Part shown: positions 1-6,245 of the stretch, one piece after another
Layout: every line of letters starts with the position of its first letter
Numbering within the stretch: the first letter of the stretch is position 1
Assembly (NCBI GenBank): GCA_031259505.1
Contig: JAIRLL010000102.1
Coordinates: 1-6,486, forward strand
Direction of reading: 5' to 3'
Length of the DNA: 6,486 nucleotides
Source of the DNA: Tannerella sp.
GTDB lineage: Bacteria; Bacteroidota; Bacteroidia; Bacteroidales; Tannerellaceae
Made by a program: the position numbers and the translations under genes
Notes under the pieces: model-generated
The model's input: only the letters and a program-made list of their open reading frames with translations
The model's database searches: none
What the model was told of the DNA's origin: nothing

Positions 1-28
1 TGTTGTGCTACCATTACACCATGAGACA
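1..28 (-). tRNA. Partial tRNA gene (5' end only), probably tRNA-Gln
   Basis: Read on the minus strand from base 28, the sequence folds as the first 29 or so positions of a tRNA. The acceptor strand is TGTCTCA, followed by T8 and G9. The D-stem GTGT pairs with GCAC, and the D-loop carries A14, the GG pair and A21. The anticodon stem then begins and is cut by the window edge. A U at position 1 is unusual and is typical of bacterial tRNA-Gln, and the D-arm also resembles Bacteroidales tRNA-Gln from memory. The anticodon lies outside the window, so the identity is an inference. Confidence 0.75.
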
Positions 29-61
29 ATACGGCGCTGTATCGTTTTTTGAAAAGCGCTG

Positions 62-92
62 CAAAGGTGGAGCTTTTTTTCCGAATCTGCAA
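62..92 (-). promoter_or_regulatory. Putative Bacteroidota promoter for the tRNA gene
   Basis: On the minus strand, CACCTTTG (69 to 62) matches the -7 consensus TAnnTTTG with one mismatch. It is preceded by TTG (92 to 90) at 20-bp spacing, as expected for a -33 element. Transcription would start near base 57, about 29 bases before the tRNA 5' end. The -7 mismatch and common T-rich sequence keep this tentative. The tRNA could also be co-transcribed from tyrS, because no terminator is visible in 29-110. Confidence 0.4.
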
Positions 93-110
93 CAATTTTA
101 ACGAGAAAGA

Positions 111-1403
111 TTACCGGGCAATCAGCAGGGAATAGCTCTTTTTGCCTCGCTGAACCAGCAGATATTTATCGTTCAACAAATTATTTGTATCTACAAGCAT
201 GTCCGGTCCGGACAGCTTTTCCTTGTTCAGGCTGACGCCTCCGCTTTGCACGAGTTTGCGCATTTCGCCTTTGGAGGAGAAAACGGGCGCTTTTTCGGTG
301 CAGAGGTTGACGGCCTTGATGCCTGCCGCCAGTTCGTCGCGCGAAATTTCGAACTGTGGAACGCCTTCGAAAACGGCCAGCAACGTTTCTTCGTCCAGTT
401 TTTTCAGCGTATCGGATGTTGCATTTCCGAACAGAATGCCGGAGGCTTCTACTGCCGCATTGTAGTCTTCCGGTGAGTGTACCATGACAGTAATTTCTTT
501 CGCCAGGCGCTTTTGCAGGGGGCGAAGGTGAGGTGTGGCGTTCTGTTCTGCCGTGAGCGTTTCGATTTCTTCTCTGTCCAGCAGCGTGAATATCTTGATA
601 TATTTGGCTGCATCCGCGTCGCTTACGTTCAGCCAGAACTGATAAAAGGCATAGGGCGAAGTGCGTTTTCCGTCCAGCCAGACGTTACCCGTTTCCGTCT
701 TTCCGAACTTGCCGCCGTCGGACTTGGTGATCAGCGGGCATGTCAGAGCAAAGGCCTCGCCATTCACTTTTCGGCGAATCAGTTCCGTTCCGGTCGTAAT
801 ATTGCCCCACTGGTCGGAACCGCCCATCTGCAGGCGGCAATTTTCATGTTCGTAGAGGAAGAGGTAGTCGTAGCCCTGCATCAACTGGTACGAAAACTCG
901 GTGAACGACATGCCTGCATTCGATTCGCCGCTGAGACGCTTGCGTACCGAATCTTTTGCCATCATATAGTTGACGGTGATATGTTTGCCTATATCGCGGA
1001 TGAAGTAGAGAAACGTGTAATCCTTCATCCAGTCGTAGTTGTTGACCAGTTTTGCGGCATTGGGTCTGTCGGAATCAAAGTCGAGGAATCTGGCCAGTTG
1101 CTTGCCGATACATTCCTGATTGTGCCACAACGTGGCCTCGTCGAGCAGATTGCGTTCGGCCGATTTCATGGACGGGTCGCCTATCATGCCGGTTGCACCG
1201 CCAACCAGAGCGATGGGACGATGCCCTGCGCGCTGAAAATGCCGCAGCATCATGACGCTCACCAGATGACCGATATGCAACGAATCGGCCGTCGGGTCAA
1301 TACCCACGTATGCCGAAGTCATTTCCTTCTGCAGTTGTTCTTCCGTGCCGGGCATCATGTCGTGTATCATGCCCCGCCATCTTAGTTCTTCAACAAAATT
1401 CAT
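111..1403 (-). CDS. tyrS: Tyrosyl-tRNA synthetase (TyrRS), class I
   Basis: This 430-residue cytoplasmic enzyme activates tyrosine with ATP and charges tRNA-Tyr. Residues 30-330 form the class I Rossmann catalytic core. The HIGH signature is at 43-46, GGSDQWGN (194-201) is the tyrosine/ATP-binding stretch typical of TyrRS, and KFGKT (232-236) is the bacterial TyrRS form of KMSKS. Residues about 370-430 form the C-terminal S4-like RNA-binding domain. The length suits the bacterial family. The frame stays open for 97 more codons upstream, but I chose the ATG at 1403. The family's usual N-terminus begins there ([11 protein letters not shown]), and a TATCTTTG promoter box at 1429-1436 puts the transcript start about 20 bases upstream of it, inside the longer frame. 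There is no Shine-Dalgarno sequence, as is usual in Bacteroidota. The gene is divergent from the helicase operon, and no T-box leader is visible. Confidence 0.97.
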   Translation of the reverse strand: MNFVEELRWRGMIHDMMPGTEEQLQKEMTSAYVGIDPTADSLHIGHLVSVMMLRHFQRAGHRPIALVGGATGMIGDPSMKSAERNLLDEATLWHNQECIGKQLARFLDFDSDRPNAAKLVNNYDWMKDYTFLYFIRDIGKHITVNYMMAKDSVRKRLSGESNAGMSFTEFSYQLMQGYDYLFLYEHENCRLQMGGSDQWGNITTGTELIRRKVNGEAFALTCPLITKSDGGKFGKTETGNVWLDGKRTSPYAFYQFWLNVSDADAAKYIKIFTLLDREEIETLTAEQNATPHLRPLQKRLAKEITVMVHSPEDYNAAVEASGILFGNATSDTLKKLDEETLLAVFEGVPQFEISRDELAAGIKAVNLCTEKAPVFSSKGEMRKLVQSGGVSLNKEKLSGPDMLVDTNNLLNDKYLLVQRGKKSYSLLIAR

Positions 1404-1428
1404 TTTTACCACTTCTGTTTTGAGGGGG

Positions 1429-1436
1429 CAAAGATA
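1429..1436 (-). promoter_or_regulatory. tyrS promoter -7 box
   Basis: On the minus strand this reads TATCTTTG, an exact match to the Bacteroidota -7 consensus TAnnTTTG. A start near base 1423 would give a 5' leader of about 20 bases before the tyrS ATG. No perfect TTG is present at the -33 distance; the base triplet 19 bp upstream is TTC. The match to consensus and the position argue strongly for the 1403 start codon of tyrS. Confidence 0.65.
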
Positions 1437-1620
1437 CTGAAATATTCCGAATCCTGAAATGTCATTCTCAAACGGGCTGCAATTCAAACTGTCGCGTTCC
1501 AACGGGTACGGGAAGCTGTACGGGCTTTTCCGGTCGAAATCTTCCGAGCATATTAGCGAAGTTTCATTGTCCGAACAGCGCCGCGCGACGGTCTGAATTA
1601 CACCCATATTTATTACATAT

Positions 1621-1651
1621 TTTGCTGTCTGTAAAATAATATGTAACTTTG
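1621..1651 (+). promoter_or_regulatory. Promoter of the helicase-ispE-ygiQ operon
   Basis: TTTG (1621-1624) and TAACTTTG (1644-1651) match the Bacteroidota -33 and -7 consensus elements (TTTG and TAnnTTTG) exactly, separated by 19 bp, the expected spacing. Transcription should start around 1655-1658, leaving a 5' leader of about 60 bases before the helicase ATG. This is the best promoter in the window and probably drives all three downstream plus-strand genes, since no other promoter is visible within the operon. Confidence 0.75.
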
Positions 1652-1686
1652 CACGTCGTTTTATCCAACAAAAAATAACGACGCGC
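1651..1686 (+). promoter_or_regulatory. Inverted repeat / possible 5' stem-loop in the helicase leader
   Basis: CGTCGTT (1654-1660) is perfectly complementary to AACGACG (1677-1683), giving a 7-bp stem with a 16-base A-rich loop. Beyond one mismatch (A1653/C1684) two more pairs can form (G1651-C1686, C1652-G1685). It begins right at the predicted transcription start, so it could be a 5'-terminal RNA hairpin that affects mRNA stability, or a DNA operator overlapping the start site. Its function is unknown; the complementarity is directly visible. Confidence 0.5.
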
Positions 1687-1716
1687 ATATACATATGATT
1701 ATAATTTTACGCATTC

Positions 1717-3000
1717 ATGAAATTTGATGAACTGAAACTGGAAGACGCCATACTGGACGGACTTTATGCCATGCATTTCGAAGAAACGACGCCCATACAG
1801 GAACTGTCGATTCCGCCTATTCTGGAAAGGAAAGACATCATGGGCTTTGCACAGACAGGCTCGGGCAAGACGGCTGCCTACGTGTTGCCCGTCCTCAATG
1901 AACTGAGCAAGGGCGGATATCCTGCCGATGCCATCAACGCCGTCATCATGTCGCCCACGCGCGAACTGGCGCAACAAATCGACCAGCAGATTGAAGGATT
2001 TTCCTACTATGTCCCGGTCTCGGCCGTAGCCGTCTACGGAGGAACGGACGGCATCGCCTACTCTCAGCAGGAACGCGGCCTGCGGATGGGAGCCGACATT
2101 GTGATCGCCACGCCCGGACGGCTTCTCAGCCACCTGAATATGGGGAGTGTAGACCTTTCGCAAACTTCGTTCTTCATTCTCGACGAGGCAGACCGCATGC
2201 TCGACATGGGTTTTTATGACGACATCATGCAGATATACAAACAGTTGCCCGCAAATTGCCAGGTTATCATGTTTTCGGCCACAATGCCCCCGAAAATCAA
2301 AAAGCTGGCGCAGACGATACTCAAAGATCCGGTAGAGATAAAAATCGCCATCGCGCGACCGCCCGAAGCCATCCTGCAATCGGCCTATATCTGCTACGAA
2401 GCGCAGAAGCTGCCCATCCTGCGACATCTCTTCAAGCAAAGCAATCCGCAGCGCGTGATCATTTTCTCGTCGTCGAAAATGAAAGTCAAGGAACTGGCCA
2501 TCACACTGCAACGCCTGGAACTCAACGTGCGCGCCATGCATTCCGACCTCGAACAGGCGGAACGCGAACAGGTGATGAAAGATTTCAAAAACAGACATAC
2601 GGACATACTTGTGGCCACGGACGTGGTATCGCGTGGTATTGACATAACCGACATAAGCCTCATCATCAACTACGACATTCCGAACGACCCGGAGGACTAC
2701 GTGCACCGCATCGGCCGGACGGCGCGCGGAACGAACGGCGAAGGAGTAGCCATCACTTTCGTCGGTCTGGAAGAACAAAGTCGCTTCAAGGAAATCGAAA
2801 CATTCCTGGGCAAAACGATTTACAAGATTCCCGTCGACCCTTCGTTCGGAGAAGTTCCGGCCTACGAACCCGAAAAAAACAGAGGACGAATGCGCGGAAG
2901 GAAACCGGGCAGCCTCGGCGCAAAACCGGCGCGGCAGAAAGGGAAAGAATCCTTCCGCCCGAAAAACGCGCAAAAAAATCATCGCAAACCCAACCGCTAA
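1717..3000 (+). CDS. DEAD-box ATP-dependent RNA helicase, RhlE-like
   Basis: This 427-residue cytoplasmic protein should unwind or remodel RNA duplexes using ATP, in ribosome assembly, mRNA turnover or cold adaptation. All family motifs are present in order. The Q motif has F21 and TPIQ (25-28). Motif I is AQTGSGKT (45-52), Ia is PTRELA (80-85), Ib is TPGR (132-135), II is DEAD (156-159) and III is SAT (187-189). In the second RecA domain are IV around IIFSSS (248-253), V ATDVVSRGID (300-309) and VI HRIGRTAR (330-337). The tail from about 386 is short and rich in Arg, Lys and Gly, typical of a non-specific RNA-binding extension. The lack of a DbpA-like RNA-binding domain points to the RhlE/SrmB type, but I cannot fix the subgroup. 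The ATG gives the usual short N-terminus and has no Shine-Dalgarno sequence. It is the first gene of the operon; ispE starts 13 bases after its stop. Confidence 0.95.
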   Translation: MKFDELKLEDAILDGLYAMHFEETTPIQELSIPPILERKDIMGFAQTGSGKTAAYVLPVLNELSKGGYPADAINAVIMSPTRELAQQIDQQIEGFSYYVPVSAVAVYGGTDGIAYSQQERGLRMGADIVIATPGRLLSHLNMGSVDLSQTSFFILDEADRMLDMGFYDDIMQIYKQLPANCQVIMFSATMPPKIKKLAQTILKDPVEIKIAIARPPEAILQSAYICYEAQKLPILRHLFKQSNPQRVIIFSSSKMKVKELAITLQRLELNVRAMHSDLEQAEREQVMKDFKNRHTDILVATDVVSRGIDITDISLIINYDIPNDPEDYVHRIGRTARGTNGEGVAITFVGLEEQSRFKEIETFLGKTIYKIPVDPSFGEVPAYEPEKNRGRMRGRKPGSLGAKPARQKGKESFRPKNAQKNHRKPNR

Positions 3001-3013
3001 AATCCCCGACGGC

Positions 3014-3817
3014 ATGATTTGTTTCCCGAACGCAAAAATCAATCTGGGGCTTCACGTAGTGGGCAAACGGCCGGACGGTTATCACAACATCGAGACCGTT
3101 TTTTATCCCATTCCGCTACGGGATGCGCTGGAAGTCGTTCACGCAGACAAAACATCGTTCACGCAGAGCGGTATCCGCCCGGACATCGCTCCCGAAGACA
3201 ATCTGGTCATGAAGGCGCTGCACGTGCTGGAAGAAAAACACACCCTGCCGCCGCTGGCCGTCTATCTGAAAAAAAACATTCCCTTTGGCGCGGGGCTGGG
3301 CGGAGGCTCGGCAGACGCCGCTTTCATGCTGAAACTGCTGAACACGTTCGCAAAACTGAATATAGGCGACGGGGAACTGGAAGAAACGGCGGCAACCGTC
3401 GGGGCGGACTGTCCGTTTTTCATCCGCGACAAACCTGCACTCGCTACCGGCACGGGCAACGTGCTTGAACCTCTGCCTCTGTCGCTGAGAGGCTACATGC
3501 TGTACATCGTCAAACCCGACGTGCACATCTCTACCCGCGAAGCCTATTCGCTTGTCGAACCGGCGAACCCGGCTTTCCCGCTGCTCGAAATCATATCCCG
3601 TCCCGTCACGGAATGGAAAGAACACCTTGTAAACGATTTCGAAAAGGGCATCTTCAAACGCTGTCCCGTCATCGGCAAAATCAAGGACGAACTCTACGCC
3701 CGGGGCGCCGTGTATGCATCGATGTCCGGTTCGGGGTCGTCCGTTTTCGGGCTGTTCCAGGCAGCGACAGCGCTTCATTTTCCCGGCTGTTTTGTATGGG
3801 AAGGGCTACCGGAATAA
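3014..3817 (+). CDS. ispE: 4-diphosphocytidyl-2-C-methyl-D-erythritol kinase (IspE)
   Basis: This 267-residue cytoplasmic GHMP-family kinase phosphorylates CDP-ME at the 2-hydroxyl with ATP. That is the fourth step of the non-mevalonate (MEP) route to isopentenyl and dimethylallyl diphosphate. GHMP motif 1 is AKINLGLHV (7-15), with K8 at the position of the conserved active-site lysine. Motif 2, the phosphate loop, is PFGAGLGGGSADAA (90-103). The catalytic aspartate is D132 in GADCPFF. Motif 3 is MSGSGSSVFGLF (237-248). The length is slightly short compared with Escherichia coli IspE (about 283), as I recall is common in Bacteroidales, and no motif is missing. The ATG lies 13 bases after the helicase stop and starts directly before the conserved FPNAKINLGL. 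The 3' end overlaps the ygiQ-like gene by 22 bp, suggesting co-translation. The gene implies an MEP rather than a mevalonate pathway. Confidence 0.96.
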   Translation: MICFPNAKINLGLHVVGKRPDGYHNIETVFYPIPLRDALEVVHADKTSFTQSGIRPDIAPEDNLVMKALHVLEEKHTLPPLAVYLKKNIPFGAGLGGGSADAAFMLKLLNTFAKLNIGDGELEETAATVGADCPFFIRDKPALATGTGNVLEPLPLSLRGYMLYIVKPDVHISTREAYSLVEPANPAFPLLEIISRPVTEWKEHLVNDFEKGIFKRCPVIGKIKDELYARGAVYASMSGSGSSVFGLFQAATALHFPGCFVWEGLPE

Positions 3818-5637
3818 AAGCCCGCGCATTGACGGACTGGCTGCCGACGACAAAAAAAGAAGTCGAACTTCGCGGCTGGGACTGTCTGGATGTGATACTG
3901 TTCAGCGGTGATGCATACGTCGACCATCCATCGTTTGGCGCGGCAGTCATCGGCCGCGTACTTGAGTCCGAAGGACTGCGCGTAGCCATCGTTCCACAAC
4001 CCGACTGGCGGGGCGACTGGCGGGATTTCAGGAAACTGGGTGCGCCGCGTCTCTTTTTCGGGATTGCACCCGGCGCAATGGATTCGATGGTCAACCACTA
4101 CACGGCAAACCGGCGGCTGCGAAGCGACGACGCCTATTCGCCCGACAGACAGCCACGTCTGCGACCCGATTATCCGAGCATCGTCTATGCCTGCATCCTG
4201 AAAAAACTCTTTCCCGAAACGCCCGTCGTATTGGGGGGCATCGAGGCGTCGTTGCGGCGGCTGGCGCACTACGATTACTGGCAGAACGCGCTCCGCCCCG
4301 GTATCCTGGCCGACAGTCCCGCCGACCTGCTGGTCTACGGCATGGGCGAAGAACCTGTCCGCGAACTGGTGCGCAAACTGCGCGATGGCATCCCGTTCTC
4401 GCAATTGAAAGACATTCCGCAAACAGCTTATATTGCAGACCACGTGGACGTTTTGCCCGGCGACATCGAACTGTTTCCGTTCGACGAATGCCTGAAAAGC
4501 AAACGCAAACAGGCAATGAACTTCAAAACAATCGAAGAAGAATCGAACAAATACCATGCATCGCGTATCATACAGCGAACCAAACAGCAGTCAGTCGTCG
4601 TCAATCCTCCGTACCCTCCCGTGACGGGAACCGAACTGGACGCTTCTTTCGACTTGCCGTATACGCGCATGCCACACCCGAAGTACGCGGGCAAAACCAT
4701 TCCTGCATACGAGATGATTAAGTTTTCCGTCAACATCCACAGAGGCTGTTTCGGCGGCTGTGCGTTTTGCACCATTTCGGCGCATCAGGGTAAATTCATC
4801 ACATCGCGCAGTCGCCGCTCAATACTGGAAGAGATCGGCCGTATATGCGAAATGCCCGATTTCAAAGGCCATATAAGCGATGTAGGCGGCCCGTCTGCCA
4901 ACATGTACCAAATGCGGGGAAAGGATGAAAGCATCTGCCGGAAATGCAGGAAAGCATCCTGCACCGCACCGTCGGTATGCAAAAACCTGCATGCCGACCA
5001 CGCGCCGCTACTCGATTTATACAGAACCGTCCGTCGGATGCCGGCAATCAAAAAAGTATTTATCGGCAGCGGTATCCGCTACGACCTGCTTTTGCACGCC
5101 TGCACCGAAAAGGCATGGAGCAAATCCGCCGGCGAATACGCGGAAGAACTGATAACTCACCACGTATCGGGACGGTTGAAAGTGGCGCCCGAGCATACGG
5201 AAGACGGCGTGCTGCAACTGATGCGCAAGCCTTCGTTTCGCCTGTTCGAACAGTTCAAACAGATTTTCGACCGCATCAACAGGATGAAAGGATTAAACCT
5301 GCAACTGGCGCCATACTTTATCTCAAGTCATCCCGGATGTACGGAAAACGACATGGCGGAACTGGCCGTCAAAACGAAGCAATTGCGCCTCCTCCTCGAA
5401 CAGGTACAGGACTTTACTCCTACTCCCATGACTTTGTCGACGGAAATCTATTACACCGGACTGCATCCGTATACCCTGCAACCCACGCCATGCGCCAGAA
5501 CACAGGAAGAAAAACTCGCACAGCGAATCTTTTTCTTCTGGCGCCTTCCCGAAAGCCGCAGGCAAATCCTGCAAATTCTACGAAAAATAAAGCGAAACGA
5601 CTTGATTGCAAGAATATTCGGCCCCGTCGCAAAATGA
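3796..5637 (+). CDS. ygiQ: YgiQ-family (UPF0313) radical SAM protein of unknown function
   Basis: This 613-residue protein has the YgiQ layout. Residues about 12-290 are the UPF0313 N-terminal region (LTDWLPTTKKEVELRGWD, FSGDAYVDHPSFG). A radical SAM core follows with C318, C322 and C325 in the CxxxCxxC pattern that binds the 4Fe-4S cluster cleaving S-adenosylmethionine. The C-terminal part ends in the family-like FFFW segment (579-582). A second cysteine group, C381, C384, C389 and C395, follows the core motif; I believe it is conserved in the family. The substrate is not known to me. The frame is open from 3613, but the conserved N-terminus begins just after ATG 3796, so I start there. A TTG at 3829 would avoid the ispE overlap and still keep LTDWLP. 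The next Met, residue 95, would cut conserved sequence. It is shorter than E. coli YgiQ (about 739), mainly at the C-terminus. It is the last gene of the operon. Confidence 0.92.
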   Translation: MGRATGIKARALTDWLPTTKKEVELRGWDCLDVILFSGDAYVDHPSFGAAVIGRVLESEGLRVAIVPQPDWRGDWRDFRKLGAPRLFFGIAPGAMDSMVNHYTANRRLRSDDAYSPDRQPRLRPDYPSIVYACILKKLFPETPVVLGGIEASLRRLAHYDYWQNALRPGILADSPADLLVYGMGEEPVRELVRKLRDGIPFSQLKDIPQTAYIADHVDVLPGDIELFPFDECLKSKRKQAMNFKTIEEESNKYHASRIIQRTKQQSVVVNPPYPPVTGTELDASFDLPYTRMPHPKYAGKTIPAYEMIKFSVNIHRGCFGGCAFCTISAHQGKFITSRSRRSILEEIGRICEMPDFKGHISDVGGPSANMYQMRGKDESICRKCRKASCTAPSVCKNLHADHAPLLDLYRTVRRMPAIKKVFIGSGIRYDLLLHACTEKAWSKSAGEYAEELITHHVSGRLKVAPEHTEDGVLQLMRKPSFRLFEQFKQIFDRINRMKGLNLQLAPYFISSHPGCTENDMAELAVKTKQLRLLLEQVQDFTPTPMTLSTEIYYTGLHPYTLQPTPCARTQEEKLAQRIFFFWRLPESRRQILQILRKIKRNDLIARIFGPVAK

Positions 5638-5642
5638 CAGCC

Positions 5643-6191
5643 TTACTCCTTCTCTTCTATCCAGGAAACGATATCTTCGGAAAGAGGGACAGTTTTGGGA
5701 GGGATGGATTTCACTAACCGGCCGTTTTCATCGATCAGGAATTTCTGAAAATTCCACGTCACTTCGGCATCCTCCTTTCCGTTTTCACTCTTCTGTGTGA
5801 GCCATTTGTACAGCGGAGCCATGTCTTCGCCCTTCACGGAGATTTTTTGCATCATCGGGAACGTAACGCCATAGTTAAGCGTGCAAAACGCTTTTATTTC
5901 TTCGTTCGTTCCCGGTTCCTGCTGACCGAAATTGTTTGCCGGGAAACCGACAATCACAAAATTTCTGTCCCTGTATTTCTCGTACAGTGACTGCAACTGT
6001 TCATACTGCGGCGTCAGCCCGCACTTGGACGCCACATTGACGATCAGCGCTTTCCGCCCCTTCAGTTGCGAAAGCGAAAAATCCTCGCCATCAATCGTTT
6101 TCACCGTAAAATCATGCAAAGTCCTGTTTTGAGCCTGTAACAGGCATGGAAACAGGCAAACCAGCGCTAATAACCTGATTACCGTCTTCAT
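5643..6191 (-). CDS. Exported glutathione peroxidase family protein (thiol type)
   Basis: This 182-residue thioredoxin-fold peroxidase should reduce hydrogen peroxide or lipid hydroperoxides. The peroxidatic cysteine is C57 in NVASKCGLT; it is Cys, not selenocysteine. The other catalytic residues appear to be Q91 (in FGQQEPGTN) and W146-N147 (in WNFQKFLID). C103 in FCTLNYGVTFP lines up with the resolving cysteine of plant thioredoxin-dependent GPx enzymes, so thioredoxin-like proteins rather than glutathione are the likely reductant. Residues 1-20 look like a Sec signal peptide: a basic start (MKTVIR), a hydrophobic stretch, and probable cleavage after LLQA. LFPC (13-16) is a poor lipobox. 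The protein is therefore probably periplasmic. The frame extends upstream to 6287, but the promoter box at 6217-6224 lies inside that extension, so I use ATG 6191. The gene is convergent with ygiQ, with 5 bp between stops. Confidence 0.93.
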   Translation of the reverse strand: MKTVIRLLALVCLFPCLLQAQNRTLHDFTVKTIDGEDFSLSQLKGRKALIVNVASKCGLTPQYEQLQSLYEKYRDRNFVIVGFPANNFGQQEPGTNEEIKAFCTLNYGVTFPMMQKISVKGEDMAPLYKWLTQKSENGKEDAEVTWNFQKFLIDENGRLVKSIPPKTVPLSEDIVSWIEEKE

Positions 6192-6194
6192 TCT

Positions 6195-6207
6195 TTTAAC
6201 TGTTAAA
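6195..6207. promoter_or_regulatory. Short inverted repeat in the peroxidase leader
   Basis: TTTAAC (6195-6200) and GTTAAA (6202-6207) form a perfect inverted repeat around one central base, between the predicted transcription start (about 6211) and the start codon (6191). The position would suit a repressor operator, but a 13-bp A/T-rich palindrome can occur by chance. I do not recognise it as a known binding site. Confidence 0.25.
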
Positions 6208-6216
6208 TTTGTCATG

Positions 6217-6245
6217 CAAATATAACTGAAAATGCAATCCGCAAA
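6217..6245 (-). promoter_or_regulatory. Promoter of the glutathione peroxidase gene
   Basis: On the minus strand TATATTTG (6224 to 6217) matches the -7 consensus TAnnTTTG exactly. TTTG (6245 to 6242) lies 17 bp upstream, slightly closer than the usual 19 or so for a -33 element. The transcript would start near 6211, leaving a leader of about 20 bases before ATG 6191. The TAnnTTTG match is strong and the -33 assignment is weaker. Confidence 0.55.

Larger units (their letters stand above)
1404..1716. other. Divergent intergenic region between tyrS and the helicase operon
   Basis: These 313 bases separate two diverging genes and hold the -7 box for tyrS and a full promoter for the helicase. The middle (about 1440-1620) is richer in G+C than the promoter edges. 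It contains a 45-codon plus-strand frame from ATG 1459 to TGA 1596 and an open minus-strand frame continuous with tyrS. Neither shows a recognisable family, and neither has a promoter or ribosome site I can point to. A short direct repeat GTACGGG occurs at 1506-1512 and 1518-1524. I recognise no riboswitch or known RNA here. Confidence 0.6.

Noticed and set aside
52..80. AAAAGC...GCTTTT hairpin followed by T's on the plus strand as a terminator
   Set aside because: No plus-strand gene lies upstream of it in view, the loop is long, and the T-tract is on the wrong side for the minus-strand tyrS transcript.
477..1385. 302-codon plus-strand open frame opposite tyrS
   Set aside because: It is antisense to a clear TyrRS and shows no domain or promoter; the openness follows from codon bias of the real gene.
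1404..1694. 97-codon N-terminal extension of tyrS
   Set aside because: The frame is open, but the residues match nothing expected of TyrRS, and the consensus promoter box at 1429-1436 lies inside it, so the mRNA should start downstream of it.
1699..3042. 447-codon minus-strand open frame covering the whole helicase gene
   Set aside because: It is antisense to a gene with every DEAD-box motif, and its translation is an Arg/Phe/His-rich sequence typical of a shadow frame, with no recognisable domain.
3613..3795. 61-codon upstream extension of the ygiQ-like frame
   Set aside because: It is the shifted-frame reading of ispE, including its conserved motif 3 region, and YgiQ proteins normally begin near LTDWLPTT.
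3775..4557. 260-codon minus-strand open frame opposite the ygiQ-like gene
   Set aside because: It lies opposite highly conserved YgiQ sequence and has no recognisable motif or upstream signal.
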